A stretch of 9,312 nucleotides of DNA from CAZWVM01 sp964637705. GTDB lineage: Bacteria > UBA8481. The translations under genes were made by a program, and so were the position numbers. The DNA lies in assembly GCA_964637705.1 (NCBI GenBank), contig CAZWVM010000138.1, positions 1 through 9,312 of the forward strand, written 5' to 3'. Below, one piece after another: positions 1 through 6,361 of the stretch (position 1 is its first letter; each line of letters opens with the position of its first letter). Below the pieces are notes generated by a model that ran no database searches, was not told the DNA's origin, and saw only the letters and a program-made list of their open reading frames with translations.

Positions 1-51
1 GCGTTCAAGCTGCGTCCGTTGCTGTATATCAACGAGTTTGATACCCCGTCT

Positions 52-67
52 TGCCCGTCACGGTCAA
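52..67 (-). promoter_or_regulatory. Weak possible promoter -35 just after the FlbD-family gene
   Basis: On the minus strand a TTGACC box (62-67) is followed about 17-18 bases later by GTATCA/TATCAA, giving a sigma70-like arrangement just downstream of the FlbD-family stop codon. It could serve a gene beyond the left edge of the window. The -10 match is poor and no start codon with a ribosome binding site is visible in the remaining bases, so this is a guess. The rest of positions 1-75 shows nothing I can name. Confidence 0.15.
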
Positions 68-75
68 CCTTGAAA

Positions 76-309
76 TTACGACCCCCCCGAAGTTTCTTTC
101 CCCTGTTTATCCACAAGAATTTCAGGCCCGAGCGCGACCTTGCGGCGAAAAGCGACGATGAGGCCCACGATCTCGTCCGGTTTCTCCTTCACGATGACCT
201 TCTTGCCCGACAAAAGGCTCAGTACCGTGTCAGGCGTCGATTCCATGAACTCGATCTGGTCCGACGAGAGCCAGAAACCCGTGCCGTTCAACCGCGATAA
301 TCTGATCAT
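76..309 (-). CDS. flbD: FlbD-family small flagellar protein
   Basis: A 77-aa protein with the FlbD-family pattern: it opens MIRLSRLNG, then IEFMESTPDTVLSLLSGKKVIVKE, then a helix reading IVAFRRKV. The usual family form is MI.LTRLNG followed by IE..PDT.I.L..GKK..V.E. FlbD (SwrD in Bacillus) is a 60-80-aa cytosolic protein linked to flagellar assembly or motor power; the mechanism is not settled. I chose the ATG at 309 because the family begins at MIRL; an in-frame ATG at 321 would add four residues. Neither start has a clear Shine-Dalgarno sequence. The tail after residue 60 is not conserved as far as I know and ends in a C7 tract (84-90 on the plus strand). It is the last gene of the minus-strand string, 48 bases after the hydrolase. 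FlbD often precedes motA, so motor genes may lie beyond the left edge. Confidence 0.85.
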   Translation of the reverse strand: MIRLSRLNGTGFWLSSDQIEFMESTPDTVLSLLSGKKVIVKEKPDEIVGLIVAFRRKVALGPEILVDKQGKETSGGS

Positions 310-357
310 TGCTACACTCATCGACAGCCCGGTGCCGAACTTGAATCAAAGAAAGGG

Positions 358-1116
358 TCAGGAGGCGTGGGAGCGGGCGAGGTGCCACCGGGTAAGGTCG
401 TGGATCATGCGGGGGGCGAGGGCATGGCCGAGATCCTCGTATTCGATGTAGTGGAAATCCTCGCGACCGCGCAGGGCCTCGGCAAGGGAGCGCGCGCACT
501 CGATGGGCAGGACGTGATCCTTCACCGACCCCGCGAGGAAGACGGGCATCGGGGCGAGGGCTCCGACGTAGTGGAGGGGGTCGAACCCCTGCGCGACGGA
601 GCCGGTCGCGCCGGAGAGAGCCTGTCGCGTCTCCGGCGTGCGCAGGGCCGCCATCGAGGATCGTTCCAGAAGCGTCCGGAAATCGCCGCCGGTCACGAGC
701 AGGGAGAGGCGGGCGTAGGACGGCACCGCCGTCGCGGCGCGGAGCGCGCGCAGGCCGCCGAAGGAACGCCCGGAGAGAGCAACCTCGGTCGCCCCCTCTT
801 CGATCAGCCAATCCCTGACGCGCGATGTCTCCTCCGCGGCCGTTTCCAGGACCGACCCCATCGCCTCGAGAAAGGGTTTTCGAGTGACCGGGGCGCGCTC
901 GCCATGCCAAGGCGCATCGGGCATCACCACGCGGAAACCGGCCTCGGCCAGGGCGACGGCGAGAAGAAGATCCGTCTCCTTGGCGGCGTCCGAGCCGTGA
1001 AGGTGGATGATCGACCGGCGCGGGGTTCCCCGTCGCAGGGAGAGCATCGTGATCTCGCCCAGCCGGCCGTGCTCGAGAACGCCGTCGAATCTCTCGAGAA
1101 CGGCCCGGTCCGTCAC
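358..1116 (-). CDS. Alpha/beta hydrolase (serine hydrolase, esterase/peptidase-like)
   Basis: A 252-aa cytosolic alpha/beta-fold hydrolase with no signal peptide. Visible elements in order: strand and oxyanion-loop segment IIHLHGSD (36-43), the PDAPWHGER segment typical of YtmA/dienelactone-like hydrolases (67-74), the nucleophile elbow GRSFGG (116-121, Ser118), an acid-loop Asp200 in GSVKDHVLP, and catalytic His231 in DLGHALAP. The triad Ser118-Asp200-His231 is complete, so it should be active; the substrate cannot be read from sequence. I chose GTG at 1116 because it overlaps the TGA of the upstream gene as GTGA, a typical translational-coupling junction. A longer reading to 1194 would lie inside that gene and adds an Arg/Glu-rich stretch unlike a family N-terminus. 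It is co-directional with the genes on both sides and is probably in one transcript with them. Confidence 0.85.
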   Translation of the reverse strand: MTDRAVLERFDGVLEHGRLGEITMLSLRRGTPRRSIIHLHGSDAAKETDLLLAVALAEAGFRVVMPDAPWHGERAPVTRKPFLEAMGSVLETAAEETSRVRDWLIEEGATEVALSGRSFGGLRALRAATAVPSYARLSLLVTGGDFRTLLERSSMAALRTPETRQALSGATGSVAQGFDPLHYVGALAPMPVFLAGSVKDHVLPIECARSLAEALRGREDFHYIEYEDLGHALAPRMIHDLTRWHLARSHAS

Positions 1117-1400
1117 GGCCGACCGGCTCCGTTCCTCACCCGGTTCTTCGCCTCGTCGCGCTCTCGCTCCAGCCGCGCCTTCTCGGCCTTCCATTCCTCC
1201 CCAATCCTTTCGACCTTCTCGGGTTCCTCCGATACGCGAGCCTCCTGCACGCGGCGCCCATGGAGAAACTCTCCCTCCTGGATCCGGGCCCGATACTCCG
1301 TATCAAGCCGGGAAAGCTCGAGCTTCTGTTCCGCCGTAAGCTTCGTCTCGGCCGTGCCGCCGGTTTTTTCGAGCGCCAGTTCGTATGCGGACTTGAGCAT
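1113..1400 (-). CDS. Small charged helical protein of unknown function
   Basis: A 95-aa, strongly charged, mostly helical protein opening MLKSAYELALEKTGG, with a KLTAEQKLELSRLDTEYRARI segment (20-40) and a long Glu/Lys/Arg-rich C-terminal helix (about 55-90) that could form a coiled coil. I recall similar short MKSAYELA... proteins as conserved hypotheticals in environmental phyla, but I know of no function. The start is well supported: an ATG at 1400 with a near-perfect Shine-Dalgarno six bases upstream. It lies 14 bases after the phosphoesterase stop codon, and its TGA overlaps the GTG of the hydrolase by three bases, so it is embedded in an operon. No signal peptide, membrane segment or metal-binding motif is visible. 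Confidence 0.75.
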   Translation of the reverse strand: MLKSAYELALEKTGGTAETKLTAEQKLELSRLDTEYRARIQEGEFLHGRRVQEARVSEEPEKVERIGEEWKAEKARLERERDEAKNRVRNGAGRP

Positions 1401-1406
1401 GGACGG

Positions 1407-1415
1407 CCTCCTCCC
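1407..1415 (-). promoter_or_regulatory. Strong ribosome binding site for the small helical protein
   Basis: GGGAGGAGG on the minus strand, six bases before the ATG at 1400. It begins at the last base of the upstream phosphoesterase TAG, so termination of one gene places ribosomes at the next start. It fixes the start of the 95-aa protein and is the strongest ribosome binding site I noticed in the window. Confidence 0.75.
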
Positions 1416-2242
1416 TATATGCCGTGCGACCGGTCGCGGCAGACGGGAAACATCGGCGTGCGGGCGCGCGGCTTGAACGAGTGAAAGGACAACTTGAGGC
1501 CCCCGTCCGGGAGCACGTCGCCGACGACGAAACCCGCGTCGTAATCGGAATCGCGCGAGAGGGCGACGGAGGGGACGGAGACGACGGAGCGCGGCGGCGC
1601 GACGAGTTCGTCGCCGGGGCGGGGCTTGAGGACCTTGAGCATCGGCCGCCCGTGGATGATGTAGGCGGTGTGATCCGAGCCGATGAAATGGACGCGGTCG
1701 AGGCGGCCGTAGCAGACGGCGGTCGTGTTCTCGTCGGCCGACGATCCGACGCTCCACTCCCGCGCCTTCCTCCTGCGCTTGCCGCGCTGGGCGTAATACG
1801 GCGGGCTGACCGATTCGTGAACGATCGTGAAGTAAGGCGTGTCGATCCGGGCCGGCGCGTTCATGAGCCGCTCCCGCCCCTCGGGCGAGAGCCTCTCGCG
1901 TGAAGCCTCCGCGGTCGCCGTGACAAGCTCGTCGTAGGTGTAGATGTGATCCTCGCCCACCGTCAGGACGTCGTGGTTTCCCTGGACCGCGTATCGCCGG
2001 GGTCCGGCGCAGGCCCTCAGGACGCAGGCGTCCGGGTCCTCCGCTTCACCCGTGATGTCTCCGGTATGGAAGACCGTGCCGACCCCGAGCGCCTCCAAGC
2101 GCTCCTCCACCTCGGCGTAGGCGAGCGAGTCGCCGTGAGTGGAGGCGACGACGCCGAAGCGGTCGCCGGGATCGAGGAGAACCCGGTCGACGCGCGACGG
2201 TTCTCCCTCCTTGAAGGCGGGCTTGGATCGCGAAGGGAACAT
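1415..2242 (-). CDS. Calcineurin-like metallophosphoesterase family protein with altered metal-ligand positions
   Basis: A 275-aa protein with the order of a calcineurin-like (MPE) phosphoesterase: VVASTHGD (31-38), VFHTGDITG (57-65), YAVQGNHD (84-91), FTIVHES (138-144) and HFIGSDHTAYIIHG (185-198), then a beta-rich C-terminus of about 75 residues. MPE enzymes bind two metals through D-x-H, GD, GNH[DE], H and GHxH. Here the first Asp is Ser34 and the first His of GHxH is Ser189, while His36, Asp62, Asn89/His90, His142 and His191 remain. Activity may be altered or lost; comparison with homologues would decide. I chose ATG 2242 over TTG 2260, as the extra residues look non-conserved and a GAGA-like site precedes the ATG. 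The first 25 residues precede the fold. It is followed after 14 bases by the small helical protein gene, in the same operon. Confidence 0.8.
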   Translation of the reverse strand: MFPSRSKPAFKEGEPSRVDRVLLDPGDRFGVVASTHGDSLAYAEVEERLEALGVGTVFHTGDITGEAEDPDACVLRACAGPRRYAVQGNHDVLTVGEDHIYTYDELVTATAEASRERLSPEGRERLMNAPARIDTPYFTIVHESVSPPYYAQRGKRRRKAREWSVGSSADENTTAVCYGRLDRVHFIGSDHTAYIIHGRPMLKVLKPRPGDELVAPPRSVVSVPSVALSRDSDYDAGFVVGDVLPDGGLKLSFHSFKPRARTPMFPVCRDRSHGI

Positions 2243-2306
2243 GGTCTCATTCAAACACAAGCCCCGCGCGAGGACAAGGGCGCGCCGCGCACGCGGGCGG
2301 AAAACG

Positions 2307-2648
2307 TCAGACGAGCGCGTTGACGGCCGTGCCCGAAGAACCCGAAGGGCGAAGGTAGGAACCGCTCACCAGGGCGCGACGGGCGCCGGGGTCGAGCGAG
2401 ACGTTGAGCGAGCCGTAGGGACGGGATTCGGGCAGGGGACGGGCAAGCTGGAAGAGATGCAGTTTCGGATAGCTTCCCGAACGGTCATACGTGGCGGTCG
2501 TCGCGGAGAGAACGACGGGGCGGCGGACGGCGAACGAATCGGGAACCCCTCGTTGCGAGCTCGACGGGCGTTCCAAGGCGTTCGAGGCGCTGATCGCCTG
2601 CGCCGCGACACCGGAAACGCGCACGGGGTCAAGACCCAGAGCGGCCAT
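2307..2648 (-). CDS. Hypothetical protein, 113 aa
   Basis: I do not recognise this protein. It reads MAALGLDPVRVSGVAAQ at the N-terminus, then a Ser/Arg/Pro-rich linker, a beta-like segment around FAVRRPVVLSATTATYD, and an end rich in Gly/Ser. It has no obvious signal peptide, membrane helix or catalytic motif. Evidence for coding is indirect: codon third positions are mostly G or C through the whole frame, it is co-directional with the genes that follow, and GGGAGGGA lies nine bases before the ATG at 2648. The same frame is open back to 2747, but that part overlaps Arg-rich sequence with no ribosome binding site. It would be the first gene of the minus-strand string, 64 bases before the phosphoesterase. 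Overlapping plus-strand frames look like shadows. Confidence 0.5.
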   Translation of the reverse strand: MAALGLDPVRVSGVAAQAISASNALERPSSSQRGVPDSFAVRRPVVLSATTATYDRSGSYPKLHLFQLARPLPESRPYGSLNVSLDPGARRALVSGSYLRPSGSSGTAVNALV

Positions 2649-2657
2649 ACATCCATG

Positions 2658-2665
2658 TCCCTCCC
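2658..2665 (-). promoter_or_regulatory. Ribosome binding site for the 113-aa hypothetical protein
   Basis: GGGAGGGA on the minus strand with a nine-base gap to the ATG at 2648. It supports the shorter of the two possible starts. Two other ATGs in other frames lie between it and 2648, so the assignment is not unique. Confidence 0.4.
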
Positions 2666-2792
2666 GCGGCCCTCTCCTTCGGCGATCCGGACCGAACCGG
2701 ATCCCGTGGGCCGCATCCAACGTGAAAGCCGGTGTGCGCGTCCGCAACGCCGACCTCGAGGAAAATTATAGCCGCGATCAGAAGGCGAAATC

Positions 2793-2821
2793 AAAAAAAA
2801 AGCCGCCTCGAAGAAGGCGGC
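2793..2821 (-). terminator. Intrinsic (rho-independent) terminator
   Basis: On the minus strand, stem GCCGCCT, loop TCTTCG and stem AGGCGGC are followed directly by nine T residues: a 7-bp GC-rich hairpin with a U-tract, a textbook intrinsic terminator. It faces the minus-strand genes but sits upstream of the first of them (start 2648), with no recognisable gene ending into it from the right. It may therefore end a short leader or small RNA started at the TTGACA promoter, or act as an attenuator. On the plus strand it has no T-tract. Confidence 0.75.
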
Positions 2822-2846
2822 CAAGAAGACGGTGACTACTGAATCC

Positions 2847-2875
2847 ATCTTCCATTTCAGCCCGAATAATGTCAA
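2847..2875 (-). promoter_or_regulatory. Candidate sigma70-type promoter
   Basis: On the minus strand a perfect -35 box TTGACA (2870-2875) is followed after exactly 17 bases by GAAGAT (2847-2852). The -10 matches consensus at three of six positions, including the important second A and final T. Predicted transcription starts near 2840 and would run into the terminator hairpin about 20 bases later. It is the best promoter candidate for the minus-strand gene string. Confidence 0.45.
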
Positions 2876-2907
2876 GACACGAAATCAGGAAAAAACTGAA
2901 TTGTATG

Positions 2908-2913
2908 TATAAA
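2908..2913 (+). promoter_or_regulatory. Possible plus-strand -10 box
   Basis: TATAAA in the AT-rich core matches the -10 consensus at five of six positions, but no good -35 lies 16-18 bases before it. If used, the helicase transcript would have a leader of about 165 bases containing the 9-bp dyad. Weak evidence. Confidence 0.2.
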
Positions 2914-2924
2914 TACTTGCAATA

Positions 2925-2948
2925 ATTGGAAATAACACGATTTCCAAT
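2925..2948. repeat. 9-bp perfect inverted repeat (operator or hairpin candidate)
   Basis: ATTGGAAAT, spacer AACACG, ATTTCCAAT: both arms match perfectly over nine bases. A further TTTCCA at 2952-2957 repeats the TTTCCA of the right arm (2941-2946) at an 11-bp step, about one helical turn. The location between divergent transcription units suits a regulator binding site. A plus-strand RNA hairpin is the alternative, but there is no T-tract to make it a terminator. Confidence 0.5.
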
Positions 2949-3087
2949 CAGTTTCCACAGAAAATCAATATCGAGTGTCATTTTGGCTCTAAGATACAAC
3001 TTACACATTTACAGTCATCGACGTATTGGCTGCACTCCGCCTGTTTTTCGCTTCTTCGGCCGGGTCTTCTGATACATTTCGGAGACG

Positions 3088-5286
3088 ATGTCCACGTCCA
3101 TAGAGGACTATTTTTCGACTCTTCCCGATGAGAAGCGCGACCGGATGGCCCGTCGTCTTGAGCTCTTCATGACCGATCCGGACGCCTTTTCCGTCGTTCA
3201 CCAGTTGATCGCGGGACTCAATCCCGAGCAACTCGAGGTCGTGGTTCATCCCGTCGAAGGCGAACCGATCCTGGTCCTCGGGGGCGCGGGCAGCGGCAAG
3301 ACCGCGACGCTGACGCGCCGCCTCGTCTTTCTCATCCTCTCCGGCGTGCCCGCCGACCGCATCTTCGCCGTCACCTTCACCCGGAAGGCGGCGCGGGAGA
3401 TGGCGGAGCGAACCCGGGAGATCCTCCACCAGCTCCGCGCCCGGGCACGGCCGCCCTACGACGCCTGGCTCGAGGCGGTCGCTCTCGAGGTGGAGAGCGC
3501 CTGGATCACGACCTTTCACTCCGCGGGACTGCGCATCCTTCGCGACTCTCCCGACGGCGTCACGTCCAACCTCGTCCGGCTCGGTTACGGCGAGCACTCC
3601 CGCATCGTCGACGAGCAGGAGCGCAACGTCATCCTGTCCGAGATCCTGCGCGACTACGAAAGCGAGGAAGTCCGGGTCGAGGTCATCGCGGGGATCGTTT
3701 CCAACGCCAAGGGCGCCTTCGTATTTCCCGAGGGCTTCCACCACACGGTGAAGACGCGCATCGACGAGATCGCCTCGCTCGTCTACCCGCGCTACCAGCA
3801 GGTTCTCGAACGGCGCGGGCTCCTCGACTTCGACGACCTCATCTTCAAGGTCTACGAGCTCTTCGAACGCCACCCGGAGATCCTCGATTTCTACCAGGAG
3901 AAGTTCCAGTCGCTCCTTATCGACGAATACCAGGACACGAACCTCTCGCAGTACCTGATCGGGATGATGCTCGCGAAGAAGCACAAGCGCATCATGGCCG
4001 TCGGCGACGACGACCAGTCGATCTACGGGTGGCGGGGCGCCGAGGTCACCAACCTCTCCCGTTTTCTCTCGGACTACCCCCAGGTGCGGATCGTCAAGCT
4101 CGTGCGCAACTACCGCTCGGACGCGACGATCCTCGCGGCCGCGAACGCCATCTGGAAGGACAAACCGGAGGAACTGCGCAAGGTCCTCGTCTGCGCCAAG
4201 GACGGCGGGACGGAGAGCACGGAGCGCGTGCGCGTCGTCGCGGCGGAGACGGAGCGCGACGAGGCGGACTACATCGCGGGAGAGGCCATCCGGGCCCTGG
4301 ACGAGGGGATCCCGGCCCGGGAGATCGCGGTCCTGGTGCGCGCGCACCACCTCCTCGGCCCGATCGTCAACGCCCTCGAGGAGAACGGCCTGCCCTGGGC
4401 GCAGGCCGGCTCGATCAAGTCCCTGGCCCGCCCCGAGGTCCAGGGCACGATCGCCCTCATGGAGGTGGCCGCCCTCTCCGCCCGACGGATCTCCAGCCGC
4501 GATGCCTGGCACGCGGGAGACTCGGAGAGCCTCAACCACGCCCTGGAGCAGGCCCTGGCGGGCCCGGCCTACGCCTGCGACGCCTCCGTCGTCGCGGATC
4601 TCCACCAGGTGCCGGATCCCGGATCGCTCGTCCTCGACGACGCGGAGCGCGACCGTTGCCGTCGCTTCTTCGACCGCCGGCTTTCCTACGCTCTCGACCA
4701 TGTCGCGTCCTTCGCGCGCCAGGCCCTCCTCGACGCCTCCGCCTGGCGCCCGTCCGTGCTCCTCGAACGCGCCCTCGCGACCGCGCCGCCGACGGCGGCC
4801 TCGGACGAGGCGGACCCGGCGGTGCGCGCGATCAAGCGGCTTCGCGATCTCGCCGCCATCTCCGATCTCCGCCGCGTCGCGGTGCCGGCCGAGGGAATCC
4901 TTCTCTTCACCGAGGAGGTGAACGCGCGGGCGGGCATCGCGCCGGACGAGGGCGACTCGACCGAGGCCGATCTCCATGCGACCCCCGCGATCCAGCTCAT
5001 GACCCTGCACGCCGCGAAGGGACTGGAGTTCGACGTGGTCTTCCTGGCCGCCATGGAGGACGGACTGATCCCGGTGAGGCGCCGGGAGACGGGCGAGTCG
5101 ATGCCCGAGGAGGACCGGCTCGCGGAGGAGAAGCGGCTCTTCTACGTCGGCGTGTCACGCGCGCGGCGGCGTCTCTACCTGACGCGAGCGCGGCGCCGCG
5201 CCGTGGGTTCGGGAGAACGCGAGTGCTCCCCGACCCCCTACCTCGCGCTCATCCCGGAGGAACTGACGCTCCCGGTCTGGATCTAG
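3088..5286 (+). CDS. UvrD/Rep/PcrA-family ATP-dependent DNA helicase (SF1A)
   Basis: A 732-aa superfamily 1A 3'-5' DNA helicase with the full motif set: Q motif LNPEQLEVV (about 44-52), Walker A GGAGSGKT (65-72), motif Ia VTFTRKAAREM, Ib TTFHSAGLRIL, Walker B LLIDEYQDTN (DEYQD at 279-283), motif III VGDDDQSIYGWRGAE (about 305-319), motif IV LVRNYRSDATI, motif V TLHAAKGLEFDVVFL (about 638-652) and motif VI RLFYVGVSRARR (about 681-692). Length and the spacing between motifs IV and V fit UvrD/PcrA, the enzymes that unwind DNA in excision and mismatch repair or clear replication blocks. A 43-residue helical N-terminal extension precedes the Q motif, and no separate C-terminal domain is obvious after motif VI. 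The ATG at 3088 has GGAG three bases upstream, a short gap. UvrD, PcrA and Rep cannot be separated here. The 3' end overlaps the convergent membrane-protein gene by 38 bases. Confidence 0.95.
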   Translation: MSTSIEDYFSTLPDEKRDRMARRLELFMTDPDAFSVVHQLIAGLNPEQLEVVVHPVEGEPILVLGGAGSGKTATLTRRLVFLILSGVPADRIFAVTFTRKAAREMAERTREILHQLRARARPPYDAWLEAVALEVESAWITTFHSAGLRILRDSPDGVTSNLVRLGYGEHSRIVDEQERNVILSEILRDYESEEVRVEVIAGIVSNAKGAFVFPEGFHHTVKTRIDEIASLVYPRYQQVLERRGLLDFDDLIFKVYELFERHPEILDFYQEKFQSLLIDEYQDTNLSQYLIGMMLAKKHKRIMAVGDDDQSIYGWRGAEVTNLSRFLSDYPQVRIVKLVRNYRSDATILAAANAIWKDKPEELRKVLVCAKDGGTESTERVRVVAAETERDEADYIAGEAIRALDEGIPAREIAVLVRAHHLLGPIVNALEENGLPWAQAGSIKSLARPEVQGTIALMEVAALSARRISSRDAWHAGDSESLNHALEQALAGPAYACDASVVADLHQVPDPGSLVLDDAERDRCRRFFDRRLSYALDHVASFARQALLDASAWRPSVLLERALATAPPTAASDEADPAVRAIKRLRDLAAISDLRRVAVPAEGILLFTEEVNARAGIAPDEGDSTEADLHATPAIQLMTLHAAKGLEFDVVFLAAMEDGLIPVRRRETGESMPEEDRLAEEKRLFYVGVSRARRRLYLTRARRRAVGSGERECSPTPYLALIPEELTLPVWI

Positions 5287-6361
5287 CCGCCCCCCAGAGA
5301 ATCGCGGCCGGTGCGGCCACGCGCGCGATGAGGATCGTGTTCATCGTCAGCGAGAGGACACCGAAGACCAGGGCGACCGACCTCATCGTCTCGGCATCCC
5401 CCCCCTCCTCCGCTCCGCCCCGCCGCAGGAAGAAACCTCCGAACGAGGAGAGGGCGAGGAGGAGACCGGGAAGCCCCGTTTCGGCGAAGATCAGGACCGG
5501 GGCGGACTCGTACACGGAGGACGGACGGGCGCCCAAGCCGTTCCCGAAGAGGAGCGGCGTTTCGCCGAGAACGACGGCCCACGAGCGGAAGCGATCGACG
5601 TGCGGTCCGGAGTAGTTGCGCTCCGGCAGGACGTCGTCAAACCTCCGCCTCCACGCGTCGGGGGCCGCGAGGATCATTACGACGGCCGCCAGAGGCACGA
5701 CCGCGACCAGCAACCTGCGCCGCTCGACGACGGCCCGACGAAGGAGTCCGACCAGGGCCGCGGCCAGGGCAATGCGAGATCCCGAGAGAAGGATGGCCGG
5801 CAGGGCCAGGAGTGGAATCGCCGGGTGAAGGACCGTGAAGAGGGCCAGGCAGCCGGCCACGTGATTCGCCTCGCCCTCGAAGATCCCCTCGTTGAAGGCG
5901 CGGAGGAACTCGTGTCCCGAGCGGACGTATGCCTCCCAGGCCTCGGCTCCGCTCCAGGCGAGAAGCAGGGCGGCGGCGCCGATCGCGGTGGTTTTCGCGC
6001 CGGGCAACACACCCGCCCCGGTCGCGGCCATCGCATACAGCCCGGCGATCTCGACGAGCCGCAGGAGGCAGAGCGCGGCCTCCCCGCCGCGGCCGGTCGA
6101 ACCCGTCGCGAGCCCCACCAGGGTCGCCACGGCGCCCCAGCCGAGAAACAGGAGCGCGGCCCTCTCGTGGAGAGCCAGGTCGACCTCTTCCGCGCGGGCC
6201 CGGTTCCATGACCGCACGAAGAAGGGCAGGGCGGCGACAAAGAGAAGGTCGCCGAGGCGGACCGGCCCGGCGATCCGGGGACCGAGCGCGAAGGCCGCGA
6301 GCAGGACCGCCGGCGCATATCGACGCACGGCGTAGGGCAAGCGCGGATCGACCCGAGACAT
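5249..6361 (-). CDS. O-antigen ligase/polymerase-like polytopic membrane protein
   Basis: A 370-aa hydrophobic protein with roughly nine or ten predicted membrane segments. Features of the Wzy/WaaL O-antigen ligase-like superfamily: ILLSGSRIALAAAL (190-203, the S-G-S-R motif at a helix start), a loop with RFRSWAVVLGETPLLFGNGLGA (257-278) and FAETGLPGLLL (292-302). These enzymes polymerise or transfer undecaprenyl-linked glycans on the periplasmic face. The family is divergent, so ligase, polymerase or another glycan transferase are all possible. I chose the ATG at 6361 because it overlaps the TGA of the upstream gene in a TGATG junction, implying translational coupling. A longer in-frame reading to 6913 would lie antiparallel in frame over the upstream gene and is rejected. 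The stop codon lies inside the 3' end of the convergent helicase gene. No terminator is visible between the two. Confidence 0.75.
   Translation of the reverse strand: MSRVDPRLPYAVRRYAPAVLLAAFALGPRIAGPVRLGDLLFVAALPFFVRSWNRARAEEVDLALHERAALLFLGWGAVATLVGLATGSTGRGGEAALCLLRLVEIAGLYAMAATGAGVLPGAKTTAIGAAALLLAWSGAEAWEAYVRSGHEFLRAFNEGIFEGEANHVAGCLALFTVLHPAIPLLALPAILLSGSRIALAAALVGLLRRAVVERRRLLVAVVPLAAVVMILAAPDAWRRRFDDVLPERNYSGPHVDRFRSWAVVLGETPLLFGNGLGARPSSVYESAPVLIFAETGLPGLLLALSSFGGFFLRRGGAEEGGDAETMRSVALVFGVLSLTMNTILIARVAAPAAILWGAARSRPGASVPPG

Larger units (their letters stand above)
2649..3087. other. Intergenic region between divergent gene groups, with an AT-rich core
   Basis: About 440 bases without a convincing gene separate the minus-strand string from the plus-strand helicase. 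The first 110 bases are GC-rich and resemble flanking coding sequence. Roughly 2840-3010 is strikingly AT-rich against a GC-rich genome, as expected for divergent promoters or acquired DNA. It holds the terminator, the TTGACA promoter candidate and the 9-bp dyad listed separately. A 76-codon minus-strand frame here (2778-3008) has unbiased codon use and runs through the terminator, so I did not call it. Confidence 0.6.

Noticed and set aside
107..115. Perfect DnaA-box nonamer TTATCCACA
   Set aside because: It lies inside the FlbD-family coding sequence and has no neighbouring boxes, so it is not evidence of an origin; the TTATCCACT at 6972-6980 is also isolated.
310..357. Possible sigma54 site (GGCACC...TGTC) before the FlbD-family gene
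   Set aside because: The -24 part resembles the consensus but the essential GC of the -12 element is absent.
2778..3008. 76-codon minus-strand frame in the AT-rich region
   Set aside because: It overlaps the terminator and its T-tract, has no ribosome binding site and no recognisable pattern; the Phe/Ile-rich translation reflects AT content.
3001..5010. 669-codon open frame on the minus strand antisense to the helicase
   Set aside because: It is a shadow of the GC-rich helicase codons: low-complexity Arg/Glu/Val/Asp-rich translation, no domain, and the sense frame has every SF1 helicase motif.
4029..5615. 528-codon plus-strand frame overlapping the helicase
   Set aside because: Gly/Arg/Pro-rich translation typical of an out-of-frame GC-rich reading; it runs through the helicase end into the convergent gene.
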